Source: Lobulomyces angularis
Lineage: Eukaryota > Chytridiomycota > Chytridiomycetes > Lobulomycetales > Lobulomycetaceae
NCBI GenBank assembly: GCA_027604685.1
Contig: JADHYX010000584.1
Coordinates: 1 to 10,578, forward strand
Length of the DNA stretch: 10,578 bases
Reading direction: 5' to 3'
The position numbers were made by a program, and so were the translations under genes. The notes under the pieces are model-generated. The model made no database searches and was not told the origin of the DNA. It was given only the letters and a program-made list of their open reading frames with translations. Of this stretch, positions 1-8,109 are shown piece by piece. Each line of letters opens with the position of its first letter. Position 1 is the stretch's first letter.

Positions 1-43
1 TAGTTTAGAATATATATATATTTTTTTTATCAACGAAAAAGAA

Positions 44-1015
44 ATGGAATTAAAGAGACCAATTGGATTTTTAAATGAAAATGATGTGCTGAGATCGTTC
101 TTCATAGCAGAAACTATCCTTAAAAATCTAGGGATATCAGCAAAAAATCTTGCTCAGCGCAATCATCTGGCAAATGAAATTTTTGCAATTTATAAAAATA
201 CTGAAATCAGCTTCGACGCAATAACCACAACAATATCCCTCTTATACCTATCCAGATTAGCTTTGGCCCTAAAAAACGACACTTTCAAGAAAAACTTTAA
301 TCGATCTTCTATCAATCCTTTCAAGAGTTGGATAACTAGTTTACTTTTGGCAGATACTTTTTTAAATGATTTTCCTGCAAAAATTACTGTTTGGGCAACT
401 GTTCTCAAGTATTCTCCAGCAGATATATTAAAAATGAGATGTCAAATGTATAAAAGAAAAAAAAAAAAAATTATACTTTCAAATATATATCGGTTCTCGT
501 TTATATTTAAAATTTATTTTTATTTAGGTTAAATGCAATTAATTTTAAGCTGGCTGTTACAGATAGTGAGTTGCAAGGTAAAAAAAAAAAAAAATCTATG
601 CATTAAAATTTGTTATTTTTATTTTAATTTTTATTTTCTCCATTGTTCTTTTCAAGATTGGTTTCATTACATTGAAATTAGCTTCACAACTTTTAAGCAA
701 AAGTTATATAAACTACTTGACAAAAGTGCAGTACAAAGAAAAAAATCAATTGCATCACAACAAGTACAGAATTTTCACAAGTTAAAATTTAAAAAATTTA
801 AAGAAAATTCAAAATATAACAAAGCGTTGGATTTAATCGAAAAAAAAAGAATTTCTTCTAATTTATTAAAATTTAACAGCGACTTAAAAAATGAAAACAT
901 CGCCTTGGATGACAACAAAGAAAAAAAAAAATATATATTTGAACAGCACAGATTTCTTTGCAATGTCTTAATGTATACTGATTTAAAAATGAATGATGTA
1001 AAATTAAATTATTGA
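44..1015 (+). CDS. Pcl/Pho80-like cyclin-box protein, copy 1 (3 exons, 270 aa)
   Basis: I read exons 44-447, 528-577 and 657-1015, with introns of 80 and 79 nt (gtataaaa...tttag and gtaaaaaa...ttcaag), stop TGA. Residues 10-150 resemble a fungal Pcl-type cyclin box: an N-terminal helix with NDVLRSFFIAETILKNLG, then SLLYLSRL, INPFKSWITSLLLADTFLND, and ILKMRCQMLNAINFKL, where exon 1 joins exon 2. Cyclins of this family bind and activate a Pho85-like kinase; that role is inferred from fold similarity. The C-terminal half is lysine-rich with low complexity and ends in a conserved patch (EQHRFLCNV) shared with the convergent neighbour. The start is the first ATG of the frame, in an A-rich context matching that of the neighbour, and it aligns with the paralog's start to within a few residues. 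The usual lysine of the cyclin 'ASK' position is a threonine here. The splice sites are predictions; the paralog supports both joins. Confidence 0.72.
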
Positions 1016-1143
1016 AACATTTGGTTTAAATATTTTGCTTTTATCTTCATAAATTATATGTATTTTTGTTGTATTACATTAAACAGAAAAATATTTAAAA
1101 ATAGAAATAATTTATTAAAAAATCTAAAAAATCAAATTTTTTT
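1016..1143. terminator. Shared 3' intergenic region of the convergent cyclin genes
   Basis: These 128 bp lie between the two stop codons and must hold both 3' ends. TTTATT at 1111-1116 reads AATAAA on the minus strand, 28 nt beyond the stop of copy 2, and is a plausible polyadenylation signal. No clear AATAAA is seen on the plus strand for copy 1, although AT-rich variants are present. The 3' UTRs probably overlap. Confidence 0.4.
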
Positions 1144-2060
1144 TTAAGGACTAGGGTAGGGTAAGTAAGTAAAAGGAGGAGCTGTATTCGATGGTGTATT
1201 ATCTGGGTATGGAAAAGCTTTAGTAAACTGTTTGCTAAATTTTTTAATATTTTCGTCTGTGAAATTCATTACATCACTAACAAAGGAGTGTTGTTCAATT
1301 AATTCTTTTGTTATTTTGATGCCGTTGTTTTTTGTTAAATTTTCAACATATTTGTTAAATAATTCCAAATTGTCATTTTTTCTTTTGGTATTATCGTAAG
1401 AATAACTTTTGCTCAGGTAATTATCATTTCCAACACCAGAAAGTTTCAAAAATTTCACGCTATTTTTTTTTTCCAGATATTTTTGCTGTACTTGCTGCGA
1501 AGGGGTTTTTGTTATAATCTTTCCCTTATTGTTGTATCTTATCACTGAGGTTTCTAGATAATTTAACCACTCTAAAATTATAATATAAAATAAATTGAAA
1601 CCAAAAAATTACCTTTTAATACGTTTTCAGAAATAGTCAACTCGAAACTGATTGCATTTAAGCACTGACATCTCATCATCAAAATTTCTCTAGCAGAAAT
1701 GCCCACAACTTTTGACCAGTCCCTCATTTTTGTAGGTTTATCACATAAAAAAATATCCGCTAGAATTAAGCAAATAATCCAACTACGAAAAGGATTCAGT
1801 GCCAATCTAACAGAACCTCTTTGAATTTTATCGCTGCAGCTATTTGATAGCCGTGCTAGGTATAAAAGTGAAGTTATTAAAGTAAATGGCACAGGTTTAA
1901 ATTCGCTTCTTAAAATTTTCAAGACAAATTTTGCCAACAAGTTTCTTTCTTTTAAATTTTTTGTAGTTGCACCTAAATTTTTTAAAACTGCTTCTGAAAT
2001 AAAAAACGATGTAAGAACATCATTTGTTAACAGTTGTGACAAGGCTGAAGTAGGATTCAT
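1144..2060 (-). CDS. Pcl/Pho80-like cyclin-box protein, copy 2 (2 exons, 291 aa)
   Basis: On the minus strand exon 1 is 2060-1613 and exon 2 is 1571-1144, with a 41-nt intron (gtaatttt...ttttag) and stop TAA. Residues 10-140 form a recognisable cyclin box: NDVLTSFFISEAVLKNLG, then ITSLLYLARL, NPFRSWIICLILADIFLCD, the DWSKVVGIS segment with its aligned tryptophan, and REILMMRCQCLNAISFEL. This is the pattern of fungal Pcl cyclins that partner Pho85-type kinases. The C-terminal half is polar and ends in a proline-rich tail (PYPDNTPSNTAPPFTYLPYP). The frame is open for another 37 codons upstream, but that part is phenylalanine- and lysine-rich AT sequence with no counterpart in copy 1, so I start at the ATG at 2060. 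Copy 1 faces it tail to tail and is clearly homologous from end to end. A kinase-activating role is inference, since the Lys-Glu pair of classical cyclins is not conserved. Confidence 0.75.
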
Positions 2061-3298
2061 TTCCTTTTTTTTTTTATTTTTATATATTTTATAAAATAAG
2101 AAAAAAAAAAAGTTGTATTTAAGTAAAAAAATGTATAATGTTTTTTTCAGGAGCATTTTTTTTAGATGCAAATTGATGCAATAATTAGTGTGGCCACGAT
2201 AGTTTATTTATTTTTTTTCACTATCAATTTTTGCTGATTTGCTAAATATTTGATAAAAAAAAATTCTTTCCCTTTTTTTATTTTTTATTTTTTTTTAAAA
2301 TTTTCTGAAATTTTCCTTGACACAGAGAAATTTAACTATTTCCCATTAAATACTGCACTCCGAAGAATTAATGTGCATGCAGTTATATAAAATTTACAAT
2401 TATAATTCCATTCCGACTGTTTAAATAATTTTTTTTTTTTTCTAATTTTCAATGAAAAGGAAACTTAATAATACTCGAAAAAAAAATGAAAAATTTTTTT
2501 TTTGTGTAAATGAAAATAATTAATGAAAATATTCATTTTCACAGTATAAATTTAGATAAATTTAAAGAAAATAAAATAAACAAAAAAATATAATTACCTT
2601 TCAAGAAACCACTTCATAATGACACATTTAATATGGAAAGTTTTTTAAGCATGTTGCTCTATATGTTTTAATTGATTTTGGTTACTAACTTCATATTTCT
2701 CGTCAATACTTTATAGAAATTAATTGATAAATTCAACTAACTCTAGATCTTTTGAATTTTTGATGAGTTAATGATATACACTTAAGAATAAAGTCTTTAA
2801 GGTCTTAAGTTAAGACTCTTAACACATCATTTCGTGTGAGTATCGCAACTTTTCAATAGTAATAGAGTCCCACAACCATATCTAATCTTTTTAATGGTAA
2901 TTTGCTTGGTTTTATTATCTTAAATAAAATTAAATTATGACATCCAAGTTTTAACTCTTAAAAAAAGGATATGAACTATTATTTACTTTCCAAAGTCTTA
3001 ATTTTCCTATAAAAATAAAATTTAAATTACCAATTCATTGTTTGTTTTTTTGCACAACATTTAAAGTCATTTTTCTTTTATTCATTTATAATAAATTAAC
3101 AATTTATCAAATAGTAAATGTTTAGGTCAGCTATATCTTTGATTTTTTTAAATAGAAAGAAAAAGTGCATATAAAAATTTATTTTTTACTTTAGTTTATC
3201 TTCTTTTTTTTCCTTAAAGTTTAAATTTTTTTTTTTAGTTTACTCTTTCGGTTTAATTTTAATTTTCATAATTTTTTTTTTTTGTTTTTATTTTTGCA
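2061..3298. other. Gene-free divergent upstream region between cyclin copy 2 and HOM6-like gene
   Basis: This 1.24-kb stretch separates two genes transcribed away from each other, so it should contain both promoters. It is extremely AT-rich with many A and T runs. I see no convincing coding region, tRNA or snRNA. Features that stand out are the perfect 15-bp palindrome at 2802-2816 and a weak inverted pair (TGCAC/GTGCA type) around 2354-2384. T-rich tracts (3220-3295) precede the HOM6 start and an A-rich tract precedes the copy 2 start. Confidence 0.6.
2802..2816. repeat. Perfect 15-bp palindrome GTCTTAA-G-TTAAGAC
   Basis: The two 7-bp arms are exact reverse complements around a single central base. 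Related half-sites lie next to it: AGTCTTTAAG at about 2792-2801 and CTTAAG at 2781-2786. A dyad like this could be a binding site for a dimeric regulator or could form a small hairpin. No known regulator is assigned, and AT-rich DNA can give short palindromes by chance. Confidence 0.35.
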
Positions 3299-4570
3299 AT
3301 GTTATCAATTGTGTTAGTTGGGCCAGGGTTAGTAGGAAACGAATTATTAACACAGTTAACAAAAAACGGCAAACAACATGGAATAAGAGTGATTGCAATT
3401 AGCAATTCAAAAAGAATGGTACTAGGAACTGATTTGAGTGATAATTTTACTTTAGACTCTGAAAGAGATCTATATCGAATAGAAGAACATGCAGAAAAAT
3501 TTAAACCTTGCGCCTTTGTTGATTGCACTTCTAATCAAGACATTGCGAACTTGTATGTTCAATGGTTAAAAAAAGGTTTTTCCGTTGTTACTCCTAATAA
3601 AAAGGTTAATAAAAAATAAAAAAAAATAATTTTTTTTTTTAATATATATTTCAGGCTTTTTCAAGTGATCTATCATTGTACAGCAAAATTTTAGAGCTAA
3701 CCGATAGAACTTTAAATCCTACTGCTCCATTTGTTAGACATGAGGCTACTGTTGGGTATAAATTAAGTTTATAATTATAGAAATAATGAAACAATTCGTT
3801 TAAATTTAATCCATTTTCTTTATATCAATATAAATAGTGCCGGACTACCTATCATTAGTACCTTAACAAATTTAGTAAAAACTGGTGATAAAATTTTAAA
3901 AATAGAAGGAATCTTTAGTGGAACTCTTTCATTCATATTCAATACTTTTTCTGATTCAAATCTAAAATTTTCTGAAATAGTAAAAGATGCGAAGTCAAAA
4001 GGTTTTACGGTACTTTATCAATTCACTTTGTCGTTTAAAGGAACTTATTTTTAATTTTTTACTTAATTTTTTCAGGAACCTGACCCGAGGGATGATTTAA
4101 ACGGAGTAGATGTAGCTAGAAAAACTACTATATTAGCTAGACTCTCTGGACTAAAAAACACAACGCTAGAAAGTTTTCCAACAGAAAATATTGTTCCTAA
4201 GGAATTAAGGAACTTAAATACTGTGGAGTTTATGGAAAGATTACCAGAGTTTGATGAGCATTTTGAAAATTTGAAATTAGAAGCAAAAAAAGAAAATAAA
4301 ATATTAAGATATGTAGGAGTTGTTGATGTCAGCAATCAAAAATGTTCGGTTGAATTAAAAAGGTAATTATTGATTTAAATGATATGTTGATATATAAGAA
4401 AAAATAGTTTTGATAAAAGTCATCCTTTTGGAGGATTAAAAGGTTCTGATAACATTATTGCATTTTACACTGAACGATTTTCTCCGCAACCATTAATTAT
4501 TCAAGGAGCAGGTGCTGGAAAGGAAGTTACGGCATTTGGAATTTACTGCGATATCCTTTCAATATTATAG
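3299..4570 (+). CDS. HOM6: Homoserine dehydrogenase (5 exons, 342 aa)
   Basis: The enzyme reduces L-aspartate 4-semialdehyde to L-homoserine with NAD(P)H, the branch-point step to threonine and methionine. Exons are 3299-3604, 3655-3755, 3838-4009, 4076-4362 and 4408-4570 (introns 50, 82, 66 and 45 nt), stop TAG. The nucleotide-binding loop is VLVGPGLVG at residues 5-13, and TPNKKAFSSDL follows at the exon 1/2 join, with K102 matching the lysine of fungal Hom6. HEATVGAGLPI, IEGIFSGTLSFIFNTFS and EPDPRDDLNGVDVARK are family hallmarks. E194, D205 and K209 line up with the substrate-binding and catalytic residues (yeast E208, D219, K223). The C terminus has HPFGGLKGSDN and IQGAGAGKEVTA. Length is close to yeast Hom6 (359 aa), and no aspartokinase domain is fused, as in fungi. 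All four introns restore the conserved frame exactly. Divergent from cyclin copy 2; TRL1 follows 336 bp downstream. Confidence 0.95.
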
Positions 4571-4906
4571 TATTTATTTTTTTTTATTGCAAATCTTTAA
4601 AATTAAATTAATTTATGCTTAACAAAAAAAACATGTTTTGATATTTGTATAAACTTGGCGTATAGAAAATATTAACTTGTTTACTGAATTTTTTTAAATA
4701 ATTTAACTTAAACTTTCTTTTTTTTTTTTGTAAAAATCAAACTTAAAATTTTTCAAATGAAAATTGGCTTTTTGTGACTTAAAAAATCAAACAATTTTAG
4801 TAAAATTTTTTTTTCTTCTTATAAATATAATTTCAATTTTTATTTTTTATTTTATTATTTAAAAATAATATATATAAAATAAAAAAAGAAATTTTAAAAA
4901 AAAAAA
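4571..4906 (+). promoter_or_regulatory. HOM6-TRL1 intergenic region with TATA-like element
   Basis: The 336 bp hold the 3' end of the HOM6-like gene and the promoter of the tRNA ligase gene. They are AT-rich with several T runs. TATATATAAAA at 4869-4879, 28-38 nt before the ATG at 4907, is TATA-like but may fall in the 5' UTR. No gene or RNA was found. Confidence 0.35.
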
Positions 4907-7697
4907 ATGCAAGAAAGTAATCAAGAACAAGAGAAAGTAAATCAACTGGTGAAGGAATTAAAAGCTTGTAAAGGAAAGCTTGTAAAATTGAAAGAATATG
5001 AAGTAAATAATACTTTTATAACCTCAGTGACTTGTCTCGAAAGAGCATATGAAAAAAATTTACTTCCTACTCATGCTAGAGGATTATTTTTGGAAAATCG
5101 TGAAAAAATTGGCTGGAAAATTTGTGTCAGAGGTTATGATAAATTTTTCAACGGTAATGATAATCCTTCTTTTTTTTTTTAATAAAAAATTTTCTACTAG
5201 TTGGACAAGTAAAGTGGACAACATGGGATTGGATTACAAACAATACCGTTGGTCCATATGAAGTTACATTAAAAGAAAATGGTTGTATTATATTTTGCTC
5301 AGCCTTGGATGAAAATTTTGTTTTAGTAACTTCAAAACATTCCATAGGAAAAGCAAGTGAAAGCACACTTCAAAAAGTGTCTCATGGTATAATTACACAA
5401 ATTAAAAATAATTATATAAATAAATCTTATTTATTTAACAACAAAAACCTTAAATATAATAGCTGGTAAAGGAGAGGAGTGGCTAGAAAATCATTTAAGT
5501 TCAGTAAAAAAGACAAAAAAAGATTTAGCAAAATTTTGTTTAGAGCATAATGTAACATTAATATTTGAATTAGCCGATGATGATTTTGAAGAGCATATTT
5601 TAGAATATCCAATTGAAAAAAGAGGATTATACTTGCATGGGGTAAACGAAAATACAGTAGAGTTTAATACTTGGGAAATAAAAAGGGTGGAAGCAGTTGC
5701 TAAGGAATTTGGATTTAAGTTCGTAGATATATTGGAATTTAATAGTGTTCGCGGTAAATATTTTTAAAAATTGCGTAGATAATTTAATTTTTTGTTTAGA
5801 TGTAGAAAAGTTTACTTGTGAGTGCAGTATTACAGGATCATATTTAAACAGAGCAATAGAAGGATTTGTTGTTAGATCAAAAACAAAATCAGATGGCAGA
5901 ATTCACTTTTTTAAAGTAAAATATGACAATCCGTACTTGATGTTTAGAGAGTGGAGGGAAGTTACAAACTCAATTTTAAGAGGAAAGCATTCATGGAAAC
6001 CTAGATATGAGTTGACTAGAGATTATATGCTATGGGTCTACAAAAAAAAAGAAAGTGACGCTGAGTTTTTTAAATTTTTTTCAAAGAATAAAGGAATTAT
6101 TGCAGCTAGAAATTTATATTTAAAAGAAGCTGGAATTGATTTTGGAGAGCAAGGTTTTTTTTTATGTTGATGTTAACAAATTTAGATTTTTTTTAGTGGT
6201 GTTGAAATCAAATGAAACCACGGAAGAATTTAGAAGAGGAGAGGCATCCTTTAGAACAGAAGATGATTTTAGTATGAAAGATGCTGTAACAGGAATCGAG
6301 TCTTTAAATGTTTCTTATGGTGCTCCAACTTTATTAATCCCCACCGCCGTTATCGGATGTGGAAAAACTACATTAGGAAAATTATTAAACGCTTTATACG
6401 GGATTGGACATGTTGAAAATGACGATATTGATTTAAGAGCAACAAAAAAATCCGAAAAATTTTGCAATAGAGTCTTAAATGCTTTTTATTTTACAAAAAG
6501 TAAAATTGTATTTGCTGATAAAAATAACCACCGCCGAGAACACAGAGATTTGCTTATTAGTGCATTTAAGAAATCGTTTCCTAAAGGAAAAATAATTTCA
6601 TTATATTGGGATATTCAAAAATTAGATAAAAAAGAAGTCATTGATGTTTGTTCGAAAAGAGTATTAAATAGGTAACAAATAAAAAAATTGTGATATTTAC
6701 TCATTTTTCTATTTTTAGAGGTGAAAATCATCAAACCCTAACACCAAGTAATCCTGGATTTAAAAAAATTATTGAAAGTTTCGTTCACAGTACACAACCT
6801 ATTGACAAAAGCAAGAAGGAGGATGCAGATATTGATGAAATAATAGTTTTAGACATTTTCAAGTCACCAACAGAAAATCTAGAACTATTAACTGAAAAGC
6901 TAGGACTAAAAGATATTACACGAGAAGAAATTAGCTCTGCACTAGAAAAGATATCACTAGAAAAAAATAAAAATAAAGTAGCAAATGACAATAACGAAAA
7001 TGAAATTTCAAAAGGAAAAAAAAAAACCAATTTTGCAAATTAAATTAAAGAAATTTATATTGAAAAATTAAAAAAACAACCAAAAAAAAAAAAAAAAAAA
7101 AATGAAGTAGTAGAAGAAACACAAAATAAAACTGTAACTGAAAAACCCAAAAGAGAAATAAAATATTATGGAGTAAGCTTTGGAGAAGTTTATTGTAAAA
7201 AAATTTATGAACAGTTAAATTTAATTAATGACCAAGATTTTCAACATCTTTTTTCAAAATTAAAGGATTCCAAAAGAATACACAAAAATTTTCATCTGAC
7301 ACTATGTTTAAACCCTAATTTGGTTAATAAAAATATGGAAAAATTGAAACAAGAAAATGTATTAAAGGACGAAGATTTATTGAAGGAAAAGTTAAATTCT
7401 ACGCTATACCCAAAAATTGCACAGATGGTGGGAACGGAAATTAAATTTAGTAGTGATAGGATATTGTTTAATGAGAAGATTTTGTGCCTCTTTTGCTCTA
7501 ATTTGGAGGGAGTTGAGAGCTTCAACAAATACCCTCATGTAACATTGGGAACAATCAGCGAAAGCGTGAAGCCAGTGGAAAGTAACTTATTGCTGGAAAA
7601 ATACTTCACGAATACAATTGGAAAAGATGAATGTAAGAGCATTGTGCTTGATGAACCCTTGCAGTTTCAGGGTTGCATTAATGGATTTTATTATTGA
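4907..7697 (+). CDS. TRL1: Fungal tRNA ligase Trl1 (ligase-kinase-CPD), 6 exons, with in-frame TAA before the CPD domain
   Basis: Trl1 repairs and joins tRNA halves left by the splicing endonuclease and, in fungi, also joins HAC1 mRNA exons cut by Ire1. Exons are 4907-5153, 5201-5386, 5463-5753, 5800-6153, 6197-6671 and 6719-7697 (introns 47, 76, 46, 43 and 47 nt). The N-terminal adenylyltransferase has ARGLFLENRE, RGYDKFFNVGQVKWTTW, the motif I lysine K107 in KENG, then SKHS, EGFVVRSKTK and FFKVKYDNPYLMFREWREVT. The kinase domain has the P-loop GCGKTTLGK (413-421), FADKNNHRRE and RGENHQT. The CPD domain has REIKYYG, then FHLTL and YPHVTLGT, the two HxT motifs of 2H phosphoesterases. Read through, it would be about 843 residues (yeast 827). 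TAA at 7041-7043 ends the frame after 625 aa, in a low-complexity lysine-rich linker; the final stop is TGA. Family identity is firm; whether one or two proteins are made is open. Confidence 0.9.
7041..7043 (+). other. In-frame TAA between Trl1 kinase and CPD domains
   Basis: Codons before the stop read KKKTNFAN and codons after it run open, in the same frame, for 217 codons to the TGA at 7695-7697. The only plausible donor nearby, GTAGCA at 6978, combines with every downstream AG up to 7116 in the wrong phase. The run of 11 A at 7016-7026 could allow slippage, but the other frames stop at 7046-7048 and 7069-7071. The stop is therefore real in this sequence, whether by function, decay or sequencing error. 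Confidence 0.85.
7044..7697 (+). other. Trl1 CPD (2H phosphoesterase) domain downstream of the in-frame stop
   Basis: The cyclic phosphodiesterase domain opens the 2',3'-cyclic phosphate left on the 5' tRNA half. After a polylysine stretch coded by a run of 21 A (7082-7102), the frame gives KREIKYYGVSF, FHLTL at about 7290, PHVTLGT at about 7532, and the typical tail VKPVESNLLLEKYF with GCINGFYY at the end. Both HxT motifs are intact, so the domain looks conserved rather than decayed. The first in-frame ATG (7335) lies after the first HxT, so independent translation would need a non-AUG start. Access by stop readthrough is the other option. Confidence 0.75.
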
Positions 7698-7701
7698 TCT
7701 T

Positions 7702-7750
7702 GATTACACTTTCACCAATGTGGCGTGGTGTTTGGTTACAGTGTGATAGT
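7702..7750 (+). repeat. Inverted-repeat (hairpin-like) segment just after the TRL1 stop
   Basis: ATTACACT pairs with AGTGTGAT (7 of 8), and inside it CACCA pairs with TGGTG, around a GC-richer centre GTGGCG. An alternative pairing is ACCAA with TTGGT. The segment starts a few bases after the TGA at 7697, so it would lie in the TRL1 3' UTR. It stands out against AT-rich surroundings. Function unknown. Confidence 0.35.
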
Positions 7751-7751
7751 T

Positions 7752-7775
7752 TTTCCGCAGCTGAATTTCCCGCAG
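7752..7775. repeat. Direct repeat TTTC(C)CGCAG
   Basis: TTTCCGCAG at 7752-7760 and TTTCCCGCAG at 7766-7775 are near-identical copies 14 bp apart in the TRL1-transporter intergenic region. Function unknown. Confidence 0.35.
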
Positions 7776-7806
7776 AATTTTCAAACAATTTTTTTTCAAC
7801 GTTTTT

Positions 7807-7834
7807 AATAAATTCTTAATAAATTTCTAATAAA
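7807..7834 (+). terminator. Three tandem AATAAA polyadenylation signals after TRL1
   Basis: AATAAA occurs at 7807-7812, 7818-7823 and 7829-7834, exactly 11 bp apart, within a short tandem repeat of the form TAATAAATTTC. They lie 110-137 nt after the TRL1 stop and are the natural candidates for 3' end formation of that transcript. Confidence 0.5.
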
Positions 7835-7937
7835 ATTTTAGATTAAAAAAGTATATTTGAAAAATAAAAAAATAAATTAAACTAAAATATAATTCAAAAA
7901 TAAAAAATTTTAATCCATAAAAAAAAATATTTATGTA

Positions 7938-8000
7938 GTGCGCGAAAATCTTGACTGCAGCGCGATTATCGTTGCGCCACGCTATTTTGAGTATAAAAAA
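7938..8000 (+). promoter_or_regulatory. GC-rich repeat module and TATA-like box upstream of the transporter gene
   Basis: GCGCGAAAATC (7940-7950) and GCGCGATTATC (7960-7970) are direct repeats spaced 20 bp apart, followed by TTGCGCCAC (7972-7980), which roughly inverts GTGCGC at 7938-7943. The minus strand of the first copy reads TTTTCGCGC, which fits the E2F-type consensus TTTSSCGC. The minus strand of the second contains GATAA, a GATA-factor core. GTATAAAAAAA starts at 7991. The cluster lies about 110-170 bp before the ATG at 8110, where activator sites are expected. Which factor binds is not known. Confidence 0.4.
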
Positions 8001-8069
8001 ACAGGAGTTTTTCCTTTAAAATTTCCAAATATAGCAGCCAAGCCTCTAAAAATGTACTTTAAAACATGC

Positions 8070-8091
8070 TTTTTTTTTTTTTTTTTTTTTT
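8070..8091 (+). repeat. Run of 22 T just before the transporter start
   Basis: An unbroken T22 tract ends 18 bp before the ATG at 8110. Poly(dA:dT) tracts exclude nucleosomes in yeasts, so it may aid promoter opening, but such runs are common throughout this window. Confidence 0.5.
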
Positions 8092-8109
8092 GTTAAACTT
8101 TTCTTCTCA

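Noticed and set aside
2061..2171. N-terminal extension of cyclin copy 2 to the ATG at 2171
   Set aside because: The 37 extra residues are almost only F, L, Y and K from AT runs and have no counterpart in copy 1.
2588..2617. Minus-strand mini exon (ATG AAG TGG TTT CTT GAA AG with a gtaattatat donor)
   Set aside because: The donor looks good, but I found no downstream exon with a sensible frame. A 5' UTR exon of cyclin copy 2 remains possible but unsupported.
2700..2900. tRNA, snRNA or box C/D snoRNA
   Set aside because: No A-box/B-box pair, no U6 or 5S core, and no C box (TGATGA) with a matching D box (CTGA) were found on either strand.
3259..3528. Minus-strand open frame of 89 codons
   Set aside because: It lies antisense to exon 1 of the homoserine dehydrogenase, whose sense protein is clearly conserved.
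7041..7043. TAA reassigned to an amino acid
   Set aside because: TAA is the natural end of cyclin copy 2 and of the transporter, whose C termini end where expected.
7016..7071. Ribosomal frameshift at the A11 run as a bypass of the TRL1 stop
   Set aside because: The two alternative frames stop at 7046-7048 and 7069-7071, before the A21 run could restore frame.
6978..7116. Intron that would remove the in-frame TRL1 stop
   Set aside because: The only nearby donor (6978, phase 0) combines with every downstream AG at 7050, 7107, 7110, 7113 or 7116 to give a shifted frame that soon stops. More distant donors would delete conserved kinase sequence.
6785..7528. Minus-strand open frames 6785-7030 and 7292-7528
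   Set aside because: Both are antisense to conserved or lysine-rich TRL1 coding sequence; the phenylalanine/serine-rich composition is a mirror of lysine-rich sense codons.
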